Shown here piece by piece: positions 1 to 8,329 of a stretch of DNA of 64,000 nt; the first letter of the stretch is position 1, and each line of letters opens with the position of its first letter. The position numbers were made by a program, and so were the translations under genes. The notes below the pieces were generated by a model that saw only the letters and a list, made by a program, of their open reading frames with translations, made no database searches and was not told where the DNA came from. The stretch covers positions 994,501 to 1,058,500 of the forward strand of contig CP168942.1 of NCBI GenBank assembly GCA_041871065.1. Reading direction: 5' to 3'. This DNA comes from Weissella confusa. Lineage in GTDB: Bacteria; Bacillota; Bacilli; Lactobacillales; Lactobacillaceae.

Positions 1-2
1 CT

Positions 3-536
3 AGTGAATTCATTCGTGAAGCTTGGCAAGGCTATTCAGACGACCGTTTGGATATTCATGCGACGAGCGAAAGTGGTGAACAACAACACACAGTTACGCC
101 GATTGCCATGAAGCGTCCAGGGTTGTACGTTATGTATTTGGTTTTGCGCGACAATGGCACATCAGCTGAATACCCAGAGGGGATTTTCCATCCCCACCCA
201 GACGTCCAACATATCAAGCGTGAAAATATCGGCTTGATCGAAGTGATGGGGTTGGCAATCTTGCCAGCGCGTTTGAAGGATGAACTTAGTGATGTCGAAG
301 CATTCTTGCTTGGAGAGGCGGACATCAATCAGGTCGCTGAAGGGCACCGACCATGGGCTGAAATGTTGGCTAGCGAACATGAGGTCACGACCAAAAATGT
401 CCATGAGATTGTGCAACAAGCAGTTGGGCAGGTGTTTGCTGAAGTCCTAACACACGCTGGTGTTTATAAGTATGACGCCAGCGGTCGTGAAGGCTTGAAG
501 CGCTTTATCGCACATCTGACAGCAGCGGGTAAATAA
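3..536 (+). CDS. galT: Galactose-1-phosphate uridylyltransferase, C-terminal part
   Basis: The frame is open from the window edge (first full codon at 3), so only about the last 177 residues are visible. The conserved C-terminal part of the class II (Gram-positive) GalT family is seen, including the HPHPDVQHI segment and IEVMGLAILPARLKDEL. The enzyme transfers UMP from UDP-glucose to galactose-1-phosphate in the Leloir pathway. It is followed by a terminator and then by lacLM, so lactose hydrolysis and galactose use are encoded side by side. The identification rests on recognised sequence style, not on a search. Confidence 0.85.
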   Translation, partial: SEFIREAWQGYSDDRLDIHATSESGEQQHTVTPIAMKRPGLYVMYLVLRDNGTSAEYPEGIFHPHPDVQHIKRENIGLIEVMGLAILPARLKDELSDVEAFLLGEADINQVAEGHRPWAEMLASEHEVTTKNVHEIVQQAVGQVFAEVLTHAGVYKYDASGREGLKRFIAHLTAAGK

Positions 537-541
537 AAACG

Positions 542-576
542 ATGGCACTTCCAGCAGTGTTGGAGGTGCCATTTTT
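542..576 (+). terminator. Intrinsic terminator after galT
   Basis: A 12-bp stem (arms 542-553 and 561-572, nearly perfect) is followed by a short T run. It sits 5 bases after the galT stop and upstream of the cre-like box, so lacLM probably has its own promoter or depends on read-through. Confidence 0.8.
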
Positions 577-587
577 CAAAAACGTTA

Positions 588-601
588 TGTAAGCGCATAC
601 A
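588..601 (+). promoter_or_regulatory. cre-like catabolite repression site before lacL
   Basis: TGTAAGCGCATACA fits the CcpA operator pattern TGWNANCGNTNWCA with one mismatch. It lies immediately upstream of the lacL ribosome binding site (GAGGAGGG, 605-612), where bound CcpA would act as a roadblock or block initiation. The role is inferred. Confidence 0.5.
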
Positions 602-616
602 AAAGAGGAGGGTGAC

Positions 617-2515
617 ATGGAAGCGAAACTTGAATGGCTAGATGATCCACGCGTATTCCGTGTTGGCAAACTGTCGGCACATAGTGATCATAATGTTTAC
701 CGTAGTGCGAAAGAGTACAAAACAGGTAATCAGGCCGATACGGTGTCACTAGATGGCGAGTGGGATTTTCACTATGGCGAATCACCACGTGAACGGACAG
801 AAATGTTTTATGACCCACAGTTAGTTTCTGCGCGAGCGCAATTTGATAAAATTTCGGTACCTGGTCACATCCAATTACAAGGCTATGGTCAAATTCAGTA
901 CATTAATACACTGTATCCTTGGGACGGACAACAATACCGTCGTCCGCCATTTATGGATGGTGATTTAAAGGGAATGCCAGGCATTTTTAGTGACGCACCG
1001 GATAATCCAGTTGGTGAATATGTTAAAGTATTTGATTTACCAATGCATTTTGAAAAGCGCCGGGTGCATATCATGTTTGACGGTGTGGAACAGGCGATGT
1101 ATTTGTGGGTGAATGGATACTTTGTGGGTTATTCAGAAGACAGTTTTAGTCGAGCTGAGTTTGATATCACTGAGCAACTGCATGCCGGACAAAACATGAT
1201 TGCGGTGGCTGTATATAAAATGAGTACCGCAGCGTTTATTGAAGATCAGGATATGTTCCGTTTCTCGGGTATTTTTAGAAGTGTACGTTTACGCGCATTG
1301 CCTGAGATTGACGTGACGGATGTTGATATCAAGCCAATGGTGCATGGTCAGAATGGTATGGTTGATGTCACGTTGCAGCTATCATCAAAAACACCAGTGA
1401 CGGGTAACGTTCAGATTGCGATTTTAGACCATAATCAGCAATCGCTATTAGAAACGCAGATTAGTGCTGATGAGCAGGTGCGTCTGGCAGACTTGATTGT
1501 GCCAGACATTGCATTGTGGTCTCACCAACAGCCAAACTTGTATCATTTGCAAGTGACGGTGACCAATGCAGCCGGTGACGAGGTTGCCTTTGTGAATTAT
1601 CCATTTGGCTTTCGAACGATTGCGATAGGCGCTGATAATCAGTTGCAACTGAATGGCCAACGTTTGTACCTAAATGGGGTAAACCGCCATGAATGGTCAC
1701 CTGAAACAGGGCGTGCGCTTAACGAAGGAGATATGCGCCAGGATATGCGTGTCATTCAGGAAAATCATATCAATGCGGTCCGAACATCGCATTACCCAAA
1801 CCAAGTGCCATGGTATTTCATGGCTGACGAAGCGGGTATTTACTTGATGGCGGAAACGAATTTGGAATCCCACGGTACCTGGCAGAAGATGGGACAAGTG
1901 GAACCATCTGTTAATGTCCCCGCGTCACATGCAGCTTGGCATGATGTTGTGATGGATCGCGCCCAGAGTAACTATGAGCAATTTAAGAATCACGCATCGA
2001 TTCTATTTTGGTCACTCGGAAATGAGTCATACGCGGGGGACAACATTGCCGATATGAATGCGTACTTTAAGCAGGTTGATCCAACGCGCTTAACGCACTA
2101 TGAAGGGGTCTTCCATAACCGAGCCTATGACGACCAAATTTCTGACGTGGAAAGTCGCATGTACGCGTCACCGGCTGATATTAGGACGTATTTGACTGAA
2201 CACCCTAAGAAGCCTTATCTGAACTGTGAGTTCATGCATAGTATGGGTAATTCGGTTGGCGGCTTTGACGAATATATGGCCTTGTACGATGAGTTCCCTG
2301 CCTATGGTGGTGGTTTCATGTGGGATTTCAAAGATCAAGCGTTGTGGCAGGAGGATTCAATTACAGGACAACGATTCTTAGCCTATGGTGGTGATTTTAA
2401 TGACCGTCATTCTGATTATGAATTTTCGGGTAACGGCATTGTCTTCGCCGACCGTCAGTTGAAGCCAGCGATGCAAGAGGTGAAATATTTCTATGAGCGA
2501 TATGAAAACAAATAA
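617..2515 (+). CDS. lacL: Beta-galactosidase large subunit LacL
   Basis: This 632-residue protein is the large subunit of the heterodimeric GH2 beta-galactosidase typical of lactobacilli, Leuconostoc and Weissella. It hydrolyses cytoplasmic lactose to glucose and galactose. The GH2 acid/base glutamate is visible in SLGNES (about E470) and the nucleophile in LNCEFMHS (about E538). The start has a strong GAGGAGGG ribosome binding site. The 3' end overlaps lacM by 23 bases, which indicates translational coupling and matched subunit synthesis. Length fits the family (about 625-630 residues). Confidence 0.95.
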   Translation: MEAKLEWLDDPRVFRVGKLSAHSDHNVYRSAKEYKTGNQADTVSLDGEWDFHYGESPRERTEMFYDPQLVSARAQFDKISVPGHIQLQGYGQIQYINTLYPWDGQQYRRPPFMDGDLKGMPGIFSDAPDNPVGEYVKVFDLPMHFEKRRVHIMFDGVEQAMYLWVNGYFVGYSEDSFSRAEFDITEQLHAGQNMIAVAVYKMSTAAFIEDQDMFRFSGIFRSVRLRALPEIDVTDVDIKPMVHGQNGMVDVTLQLSSKTPVTGNVQIAILDHNQQSLLETQISADEQVRLADLIVPDIALWSHQQPNLYHLQVTVTNAAGDEVAFVNYPFGFRTIAIGADNQLQLNGQRLYLNGVNRHEWSPETGRALNEGDMRQDMRVIQENHINAVRTSHYPNQVPWYFMADEAGIYLMAETNLESHGTWQKMGQVEPSVNVPASHAAWHDVVMDRAQSNYEQFKNHASILFWSLGNESYAGDNIADMNAYFKQVDPTRLTHYEGVFHNRAYDDQISDVESRMYASPADIRTYLTEHPKKPYLNCEFMHSMGNSVGGFDEYMALYDEFPAYGGGFMWDFKDQALWQEDSITGQRFLAYGGDFNDRHSDYEFSGNGIVFADRQLKPAMQEVKYFYERYENK

Positions 2516-3425
2516 ATTAAAGCTTGTGTTTGGTGACGGTGTTCTTGGTGTGCATACTGCCGACACGCATTACCTATTTAGTTATGAAAAAGGTGGCTTG
2601 GAATCATTACGCGTAAAAGATGTTGAGTGGTTGTACCGTGTACCAAAGCCAGCCTTCTGGCGTGCAACGACGGATAATGACCGTGGTAATGGTTTTTCAA
2701 CCAAGAGTGCACAATGGTTTGGCGCTGACCAGTTCAGTGCAGTAGTCGATTTCAACGTTGTGGTTGACGGGACCGAGATTGCCAAACCTGTGTCACCTGA
2801 GAACAATCGGTATGACAATCAGCAAGCAGCCGACCAAGTAAAGCTTACATTCGTATATCAGACGGCAACTAGTCCACAAGCGACTACATTAGTGAGTTAT
2901 GAGGTGACTGCTAGTGGTGAATTAACGATTACCGCAACCTATTTGGGCCAACTGGGATTGCCGGAGTTGCCAGCTTTCGGGTTGCGATTCGTGATGCCTG
3001 AACCGGTTGTTGGTTTCACGTATCAGGGGTTGTCTGGTGAAACGTATCCTGATCGTTGGCAAGGCGGTGAACCTGGTATTCATCATGTTGAAGGTTTACC
3101 GGTTACACCATATTTGGTGCCGCAAGAGATGGGGATGCATATGAAAACGGATTGGGTAACATTAACCCATAATACTGGGTCTCATTTGCGTGTTGATAAG
3201 ACAGAAGATCAATTTCCCTTTTCAGCATTACCGTACACGGCCATTGAATTAGAATCGGCAACACATCAAAATGAATTGCCACCGGCTCGGCGGACGGTAT
3301 TGACGGTCTACGGCGCTGTTCGTGGCGTTGGTGGTATTGATAGTTGGGGTAGTGATGTACAACCGGCATATCGATTGCTAAGTGATCAGGATTACACGGT
3401 TAGTGTGACGATTTCAGGTAATTAA
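2493..3425 (+). CDS. lacM: Beta-galactosidase small subunit LacM
   Basis: The 310-residue protein corresponds to the C-terminal (beta-gal small chain) domain of single-chain GH2 enzymes such as E. coli LacZ. Motifs seen are KPAFWRATTDNDRGNG near residue 53 and GLSGETYPDRWQGGEPG in the second half. It pairs with LacL to complete the active site. The start lies inside lacL, preceded by AGAGGTG. A bidirectional terminator follows at once. Confidence 0.95.
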   Translation: MSDMKTNKLKLVFGDGVLGVHTADTHYLFSYEKGGLESLRVKDVEWLYRVPKPAFWRATTDNDRGNGFSTKSAQWFGADQFSAVVDFNVVVDGTEIAKPVSPENNRYDNQQAADQVKLTFVYQTATSPQATTLVSYEVTASGELTITATYLGQLGLPELPAFGLRFVMPEPVVGFTYQGLSGETYPDRWQGGEPGIHHVEGLPVTPYLVPQEMGMHMKTDWVTLTHNTGSHLRVDKTEDQFPFSALPYTAIELESATHQNELPPARRTVLTVYGAVRGVGGIDSWGSDVQPAYRLLSDQDYTVSVTISGN

Positions 3426-3427
3426 AG

Positions 3428-3455
3428 AAAAGGCGTACCAACTGGTACGCCTTTT
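3428..3455. terminator. Bidirectional terminator between lacM and DUF1129 gene
   Basis: Arms AAAAGGCGTACCA and TGGTACGCCTTTT pair perfectly over 13 bp with a two-base loop. They give an A/T-flanked hairpin that works for both convergent transcripts. Confidence 0.9.
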
Positions 3456-3457
3456 GC

Positions 3458-4288
3458 TTATGCATTGGTTTTTCTGTTTTTGAATGTTTGAAAAGTGGGC
3501 ATGCCAATACCAACCACGATTAGGATGAATAAAATGCCAAACATGGCGACAGGATTCTTTTCACGTAAGAGTTCACCGAGTGAGGTGACTCGGACTAGAA
3601 TACCCAGGACTGTCAGTACGAGAATGTATACGCCGAAAATCCAAGACTCTTGGCCAAACTTTCCCAGTACGAAGAGCAACAATAATATCGTGCCAATGCT
3701 GGTGATGAAAATTAAGTCATAAGGTTGTTGCACAGTTAGCGTAAACCGCTGGGCAAAAGTTTGATTAACCCAGATTAATGCAGCGATGGTACCAATCCAA
3801 ATGACACCAATCCCAATGTAGTATCGCCACGACTTACGAGCATACACACTATTACTGATGAGTCGGAAGATCGTCATAATCAAAAGGCTAGTGATACCGG
3901 CGTTTAAAATTGCGTTGATGAGATTGATTTTTAGGATAGGGTCGAGAAAATCACCGACCAACATGTAGGCGTTTATTAGCAAAAAGATTAATAAGAACAG
4001 CCCGATTAATGACCAAGGTGATTCAGCATCAAACGTTGCAATCAAGTCGTTGCCGGCATCTTTTGGTGTTTTTCCAAAAAATGCGCTGGCAGACTCTCCG
4101 TTTTCTTGCGCGACAAGAATATCGGATACAATCTCATACAGTGATGCATTCACTTGTTCCTCGTTCTTAAAGAGTGTGCGACTTCGAACGTAGACGATTA
4201 AATCTTCCACGTATGCTTGATTGTCTGACGTCAATTGGTTAGTTAGTTGATTAATTTTATGAATGTATGCGTCAGTTGCTTTTGTCAT
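3458..4288 (-). CDS. DUF1129-family membrane protein
   Basis: This 276-residue protein has a soluble helical N-terminus of about 90 residues followed by roughly six hydrophobic segments. The arrangement resembles DUF1129 membrane proteins, which commonly sit beside a PadR regulator in lactic acid bacteria. No catalytic motif is seen. It is the second gene of a two-gene minus-strand unit, 34 bases after padR, so it is probably a target of that regulator. Function unknown. Confidence 0.7.
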   Translation of the reverse strand: MTKATDAYIHKINQLTNQLTSDNQAYVEDLIVYVRSRTLFKNEEQVNASLYEIVSDILVAQENGESASAFFGKTPKDAGNDLIATFDAESPWSLIGLFLLIFLLINAYMLVGDFLDPILKINLINAILNAGITSLLIMTIFRLISNSVYARKSWRYYIGIGVIWIGTIAALIWVNQTFAQRFTLTVQQPYDLIFITSIGTILLLLFVLGKFGQESWIFGVYILVLTVLGILVRVTSLGELLREKNPVAMFGILFILIVVGIGMPTFQTFKNRKTNA

Positions 4289-4322
4289 AATGAATACTCC
4301 CCCGATATAGTCGTAATGACGG

Positions 4323-4637
4323 TTACTTAATGATGTTATTAACGATGCCAGTTAAGGCTGACCAATCTTGATCAAACTTGGCTAGAAATTTCTCGCCGGC
4401 GGGTGAAATGAAAAGGTATTTGCGATTTGGGCCATCGGGTGATGGTAGTTGTTTGCTTGTTAGTTGACCAGCTTTTTCCATCTTTTGAACGATCGGATAG
4501 ACGGTACCCCCGGTAATATCAGTAAAGCCCAGTTCGCGCAAACGTGTCACCAATTCATATCCGTAAATAGGACCTTCAGCGATTACGTGTAGCACGACAC
4601 CACTTAAAATGCCTTTCAACATTTGTGAATTGTTCAT
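4323..4637 (-). CDS. PadR-family transcriptional regulator
   Basis: The 104-residue protein has the PadR winged helix: EGPIYGYELVTRLRELGF (helix-turn-helix) and GGTVYPIVQKMEKAGQL leading into a wing with PNRKYLFISPAGE. PadR proteins repress neighbouring transporter or membrane protein genes and often themselves. It is co-oriented with and just upstream of the DUF1129 gene. A promoter and a TATGT-TTT-ACATA palindrome lie upstream. Confidence 0.85.
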   Translation of the reverse strand: MNNSQMLKGILSGVVLHVIAEGPIYGYELVTRLRELGFTDITGGTVYPIVQKMEKAGQLTSKQLPSPDGPNRKYLFISPAGEKFLAKFDQDWSALTGIVNNIIK

Positions 4638-4657
4638 CTGTTTTCTCCACTTACTAT

Positions 4658-4696
4658 TATGTTTTACATACTAGTTGTTTGTGAGTACCTTGTAAA
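4658..4696 (-). promoter_or_regulatory. padR promoter with candidate operator
   Basis: On the minus strand TTTACA (4691-4696) and TAGTAT (4668-4673) are separated by 17 bp. The palindrome TATGTTTTACATA (4658-4670) overlaps the -10 and start region, consistent with autorepression. Binding is inferred. Confidence 0.5.
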
Positions 4697-4762
4697 GACT
4701 ACTAGTGAAAATAATAGTATTTATGTTTTTGAGACACGTTAATTTTCATAGACTTTGTAAGT

Positions 4763-4777
4763 GCAACCGTCAGTTGC
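4763..4777. promoter_or_regulatory. Inverted repeat upstream of first XRE-membrane regulator
   Basis: GCAAC-CGTCA-GTTGC is a perfect 5-bp inverted repeat with a 5-base spacer. The same element with another spacer (CTATA) precedes the paralogous gene at 5971, which suggests a shared operator for the two HTH proteins. Confidence 0.55.
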
Positions 4778-4835
4778 TTGGAGATATACCGGCATTCTTG
4801 TAAAGTTTAAGGGGTAGGAATGAGGAGGATACAAC

Positions 4836-5387
4836 ATGAAGATTGGTGAAAATATTCAATTGCACCGTGAGCAACACGGTATGTCACAACAGGAACTAGC
4901 GGATAAGTTGGGCGTTACTCGGCAATCGATTTCAAAGTGGGAGAATGACACAGCACTGCCAAGTTTCAAGAGCGTATTGATGATTGGGGATGTGTTTAAT
5001 CTTTCATTGGATGAATTAGTGCGTGGGGATGATCGGTTAATTGAGGAGTATCAAAAGGATAAGGGATTCAAACTTTCGCCGACAGAAAAAGTTGTTTTTT
5101 CAATTATCGGCATCAGCATACTGGCATTTGTATTGGTTAGTGCGTGGCCCGGCCTTTTTCGAGGAGATTGGCAGCAGGGGCTATTTGAATTTGCACAACT
5201 AGTCGCATTTGTCGCGTTGATGAAGAATGTGCCTTGGCGAGATGTTAATAAGTTATTACGTAATCGAAAGTTGTTTTGGCTATTGCTAGTATGGGTTCTT
5301 CTGGCCGCAACGCCATACATTGTGTCCGCCACGCAGTCTACTATTGCGGGATATATTCAAGGTACTCGTGAATATCAGTCACGTTAA
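4836..5387 (+). CDS. XRE regulator with C-terminal membrane anchor (paralogue 1)
   Basis: The 183-residue protein has an N-terminal HTH_3 domain (residues 1-60: NIQLHREQHGMSQQELADKL, TRQSISKWENDTALPSF) and a C-terminal part with three or more hydrophobic segments. It is a close paralogue of the gene at 5971. Membrane-tethered XRE proteins of this kind are thought to respond to envelope or metabolic signals, but the signal is unknown. A good GAGGAGG ribosome binding site fixes the start. Confidence 0.8.
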   Translation: MKIGENIQLHREQHGMSQQELADKLGVTRQSISKWENDTALPSFKSVLMIGDVFNLSLDELVRGDDRLIEEYQKDKGFKLSPTEKVVFSIIGISILAFVLVSAWPGLFRGDWQQGLFEFAQLVAFVALMKNVPWRDVNKLLRNRKLFWLLLVWVLLAATPYIVSATQSTIAGYIQGTREYQSR

Positions 5388-5446
5388 ATTGCGTGACCAG
5401 TAGTCAAATGTTACCATTAACGTACAATCTGAAAGTGAGAATAAGC

Positions 5447-5815
5447 ATGAATAATGACGTTGAAGTAATGTTGTATGTAAGTGACGTGAACCGTGAAGCT
5501 GATTTTTGGGTATCATTGGGGTTTGTTGAGCGTGATCGTCAAGATATGGGCGAGACTGAAATGGTGCAAGTAGCACCTTCAGAAGATGGCGCATTTGCCT
5601 TGAATATTTTCGACCGTGAGTTCATCAAGGAGAACTCACCTGAAGTTGTTGATAACGTTCCTTCGATTATGTTCCACTCGGATGACGTTGAAGCGTTGTA
5701 CAACAAGATGACAGAATTGAATGTCGAAAAGGGTGAACTAGTTGAGATGGGGCTACAAAAGGTCTTCAACTTCGCGAACCCGGACGGTCTATACTTCGGT
5801 GTTTCAGGTATCTAA
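5447..5815 (+). CDS. VOC (glyoxalase/bleomycin resistance-like) protein
   Basis: The start is placed at ATG 5447 because the VOC fold begins there (NNDVEVMLYVSDVNREADFW), giving 122 residues. It has the beta-alpha-beta pattern of the vicinal oxygen chelate superfamily and ends with FNFANPDGLYFGVSG. Such proteins bind metal or small molecules or detoxify electrophiles; the substrate cannot be predicted. It lies between two paralogous XRE-membrane regulators and may be co-transcribed with the first. Confidence 0.75.
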   Translation: MNNDVEVMLYVSDVNREADFWVSLGFVERDRQDMGETEMVQVAPSEDGAFALNIFDREFIKENSPEVVDNVPSIMFHSDDVEALYNKMTELNVEKGELVEMGLQKVFNFANPDGLYFGVSGI

Positions 5816-5823
5816 TAGGAGAC

Positions 5824-5856
5824 AAAGTCAGCGCATTTGCTGGCTTTTTTTTTTTT
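5824..5856 (+). terminator. Intrinsic terminator after VOC gene
   Basis: Stem AAGTCAGC / GCTGGCTT with a six-base loop is followed by a run of more than ten T. Confidence 0.85.
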
Positions 5857-5895
5857 ACCGGAAATCCCGCTGGTTGCGAAGCTGTTTTCCAAAGT

Positions 5896-5910
5896 GCAAC
5901 CTATAGTTGC
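5896..5910. promoter_or_regulatory. Inverted repeat upstream of second XRE-membrane regulator
   Basis: GCAAC-CTATA-GTTGC, 60 bases before the start of the second paralogue, matches the element at 4763-4777 in both arms and spacing. Confidence 0.55.
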
Positions 5911-5970
5911 TAGTAATTTAATAGTTTTTCCGGTAGATTTTTACTGTAGTAAATGAGCGGAGGAACTATC

Positions 5971-6519
5971 ATGAAATTTGGTGAGAACATTCAATTGCAA
6001 CGTGAAAATCACAATATGTCACAACAAGAACTTGCAGATATTCTGGGGGTTACGCGGCAATCTGTTTCAAAGTGGGAAAACGATACTTCCTTGCCGAGTT
6101 TTAAGAACGTGCTGGCAATTGGAGCGTTGTATGATGTTTCCTTGGATGAACTGATTCGTGGGGATGAACGGTTGGTTGAAAAATTTGAGGATCATAGTGC
6201 TGGTCATTATACGCCGGTTGAAATCATTCTATTTACGCTGATTGTAGCCAGTGTGGTGGTATTCATCTTAAGAAATTTCGATGCCAAATTAGCGAATTGG
6301 CCTTACTTGGTAAATATGGCGTTCTATACTATACAATTGGTTGCTTTTATAACTGTGCTTATCATGGCACCATGGCAACGCATTAATGAGTTACTCCGCC
6401 AGAATAAGTGGTTCTTTTTTGTGGTATTGGTTTGGGTATTGTTAGTATTTACACCAGATATGGTCGATTTCTTTAGAGGGTTTTTAGATGGTTTTTTGGG
6501 AAGTGTGAAGCAGTATTGA
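5971..6519 (+). CDS. XRE regulator with C-terminal membrane anchor (paralogue 2)
   Basis: The 182-residue protein starts at ATG 5971 after GCGGAGGAA. The HTH_3 domain (residues 1-60, SQQELADILGVTRQSVSKWE) is followed by three hydrophobic helices. It parallels the gene at 4836 in architecture and in HTH sequence, indicating a local duplication that now flanks the VOC gene. Targets are unknown; cross-regulation through the shared upstream repeat is plausible. Confidence 0.8.
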   Translation: MKFGENIQLQRENHNMSQQELADILGVTRQSVSKWENDTSLPSFKNVLAIGALYDVSLDELIRGDERLVEKFEDHSAGHYTPVEIILFTLIVASVVVFILRNFDAKLANWPYLVNMAFYTIQLVAFITVLIMAPWQRINELLRQNKWFFFVVLVWVLLVFTPDMVDFFRGFLDGFLGSVKQY

Positions 6520-6526
6520 TGCACAA

Positions 6527-6566
6527 AAAAATAAAGGACTTGGTATTTTACCAAGTCCTTTATTTT
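6527..6566. terminator. Bidirectional terminator
   Basis: A perfect 17-bp stem (arms 6529-6545 and 6549-6565, loop TTT), flanked by A and T runs, separates the convergent XRE and TetR genes. It overlaps the TetR stop codon. Confidence 0.9.
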
Positions 6567-7116
6567 ATAGGTTCGCGTGTTGTGCGTCAGTCATTTCAGT
6601 GGCAATCTTGGCCATTTCATCAACTGATTCGTGCATCCCCGTTGCAATCCAGCGGATGGCCAAAGCCAACATACCAGAAGCGGTAAAGTCAGACACATAG
6701 TCAATTGACATTGAGTGACTAGCTTGGCTACGGAACAATTCCGCGTACAAGCCGTGCATGATATCACGCAAAGGTGGGTAGAATTGTTCGCGAAGGCCGG
6801 CATTTAGCAAAACTGCAATTGCCATACCATTAGCTTGCACGAATCCAAAGAATTCGCGTGCAATGATTTCGCTTTCCAACGGTAGGGCAGCGGCTTCCTT
6901 CGCAAAGTCATCTGTAAGTTGTTCTACAATCGTCTTGATGACTGCTTCCTTTGTACCAAAGTGGCGATAGAAAGCCATCCGTGACACGCCTGCCATGCGG
7001 GTAATTTCAGTAACCGCAAGTTGGTCATAGGACTGGCTTTGCAACAAAGTCAGCGTTGCATCAATAATTTGATCGTCAGTCTGCTGACGAATACTCTCCG
7101 TTAACATGTTCTTCAT
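6565..7116 (-). CDS. TetR/AcrR-family transcriptional regulator
   Basis: The 183-residue protein has an N-terminal TetR helix-turn-helix (residues about 10-57: QQTDDQIIDATLTLL, VTEITRMAGVSRMAFYRHFG, TKEAVI) and an all-helical ligand domain. TetR proteins repress efflux or stress genes and release DNA when a ligand binds. No target gene is adjacent: its neighbours are a convergent XRE gene and the end of the mevalonate operon. Confidence 0.85.
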   Translation of the reverse strand: MKNMLTESIRQQTDDQIIDATLTLLQSQSYDQLAVTEITRMAGVSRMAFYRHFGTKEAVIKTIVEQLTDDFAKEAAALPLESEIIAREFFGFVQANGMAIAVLLNAGLREQFYPPLRDIMHGLYAELFRSQASHSMSIDYVSDFTASGMLALAIRWIATGMHESVDEMAKIATEMTDAQHANL

Positions 7117-7219
7117 GCTTCTAATATACCGAGTAAAACGTACAGCTGTCAGTGATAACCGGCAATCGCAAGGTGACCTTTACTCGCTTTACTAATCCTT
7201 TGAAAATGCCATGAAAACT

Positions 7220-7249
7220 AAAAAAACAAGGCTACAAACGTAACCTTGT
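7220..7249 (-). terminator. Terminator of the mevalonate operon
   Basis: On the minus strand ACAAGGTTAC / GTAGCCTTGT (one G-U pair) is followed by a T run. It lies 30 bases after the fni stop. Confidence 0.85.
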
Positions 7250-7279
7250 CTTAATGATTCGTTAATCAAATCGTCCGCA

Positions 7280-8317
7280 TTAACGGCGTTGATCGATATA
7301 GTTTTTCAATTCAGGAGACAGAACTGTCTTAACCTTGGCCAAGTCGGCTTGGTTCGTCGCACCAACCATTGCGTAGAGCTTAGCCAAGTGGTTTTGCCAA
7401 CGGGTGATTTCAGTAATCAAACCATCAGTGCCTTCATTTAGCACAGTGTGCAAGAAGTGACCAGCAACACCAACAGCTTTGGTGCCAAGAACTTGAGCCT
7501 TCATGACATCCAATGGGTCTTGGATACCACCAGTAGCAAATACAGTAGGCGCGTTTTCAACCAATTGGGCTTCCAACAAGCTTTCAGCAGTGGTTTGACC
7601 CCAGTCGTAAAGGTAGCCGTGAGCAGCCGTCATTTCACGATTGCGGCGATCTTCAATCACGGCGAAGTTCGTCCCTGAACGACCACCCAAGTTAACGTAT
7701 TGGGCACCCAAGTCACGAATTTGTGCAATCGTTTCTTGTGACATGCCGAAACCGACTTCCTTAATGATGACAGGAACAGATACCGTTTCGATAATGCGTT
7801 GTAGCTCTTCAGCCCAAATGTATTCACGATCACCTTCAGGCATCACGACTTCTTGGGCAACGTTGATGTGAACTTCAAGCGCGTTAGCTTGAATCATGTC
7901 CACAACTTGTTGGGCGTGTTCAGCTGTGTGGCCAGCACCGATGTTGGCCATCACGAAACCATCTGGGTTAATTTCACGAACAGACTTAAATGTTGCAATC
8001 GCTTCGGGATCCTTCAAAGCGACACTTTGTGAGCCAACAGCCATGGCCAAACCAGTTTCCTTAGCAGCGGTTGCCAATTGGGCATTCACTTTACCGGTCT
8101 TTTGGCTACCACCCGTCATCGCTTCGATGTAAAAGGGGGTTGTAAAGTTAAAGTAAGGGTCCATCACACTTAAATCAACGTCTGCGACGCGTGTTTCTGG
8201 CAACCCTTGGTGAATAATGCGAACGTCATGCAATGATGACGTTGGGGCATTACGACGGAATTCGGCTTCCGCTAGAGCAAGGTGCTCATCTTTGCGGTGT
8301 GCGTGGGCAGATTCCAT
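7280..8317 (-). CDS. fni: Isopentenyl-diphosphate delta-isomerase, type 2
   Basis: The protein is about 345 residues and is the FMN- and NADPH-dependent type 2 isomerase that interconverts IPP and DMAPP. Visible family motifs are RKDEHLALAE near the N-terminus, EAMTGGS, the phosphate-binding GGRSGTNFA, and the FMN-binding FATGGIQDPLDV. It is last in the mvk-mvaD-mvaK2-fni operon. ATG 8317 is preferred over 8323 because the AGGAG box then sits at normal spacing; the upstream ATG remains possible. Confidence 0.93.
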   Translation of the reverse strand: MESAHAHRKDEHLALAEAEFRRNAPTSSLHDVRIIHQGLPETRVADVDLSVMDPYFNFTTPFYIEAMTGGSQKTGKVNAQLATAAKETGLAMAVGSQSVALKDPEAIATFKSVREINPDGFVMANIGAGHTAEHAQQVVDMIQANALEVHINVAQEVVMPEGDREYIWAEELQRIIETVSVPVIIKEVGFGMSQETIAQIRDLGAQYVNLGGRSGTNFAVIEDRRNREMTAAHGYLYDWGQTTAESLLEAQLVENAPTVFATGGIQDPLDVMKAQVLGTKAVGVAGHFLHTVLNEGTDGLITEITRWQNHLAKLYAMVGATNQADLAKVKTVLSPELKNYIDQRR

Positions 8318-8329
8318 AATCATTTTCTC

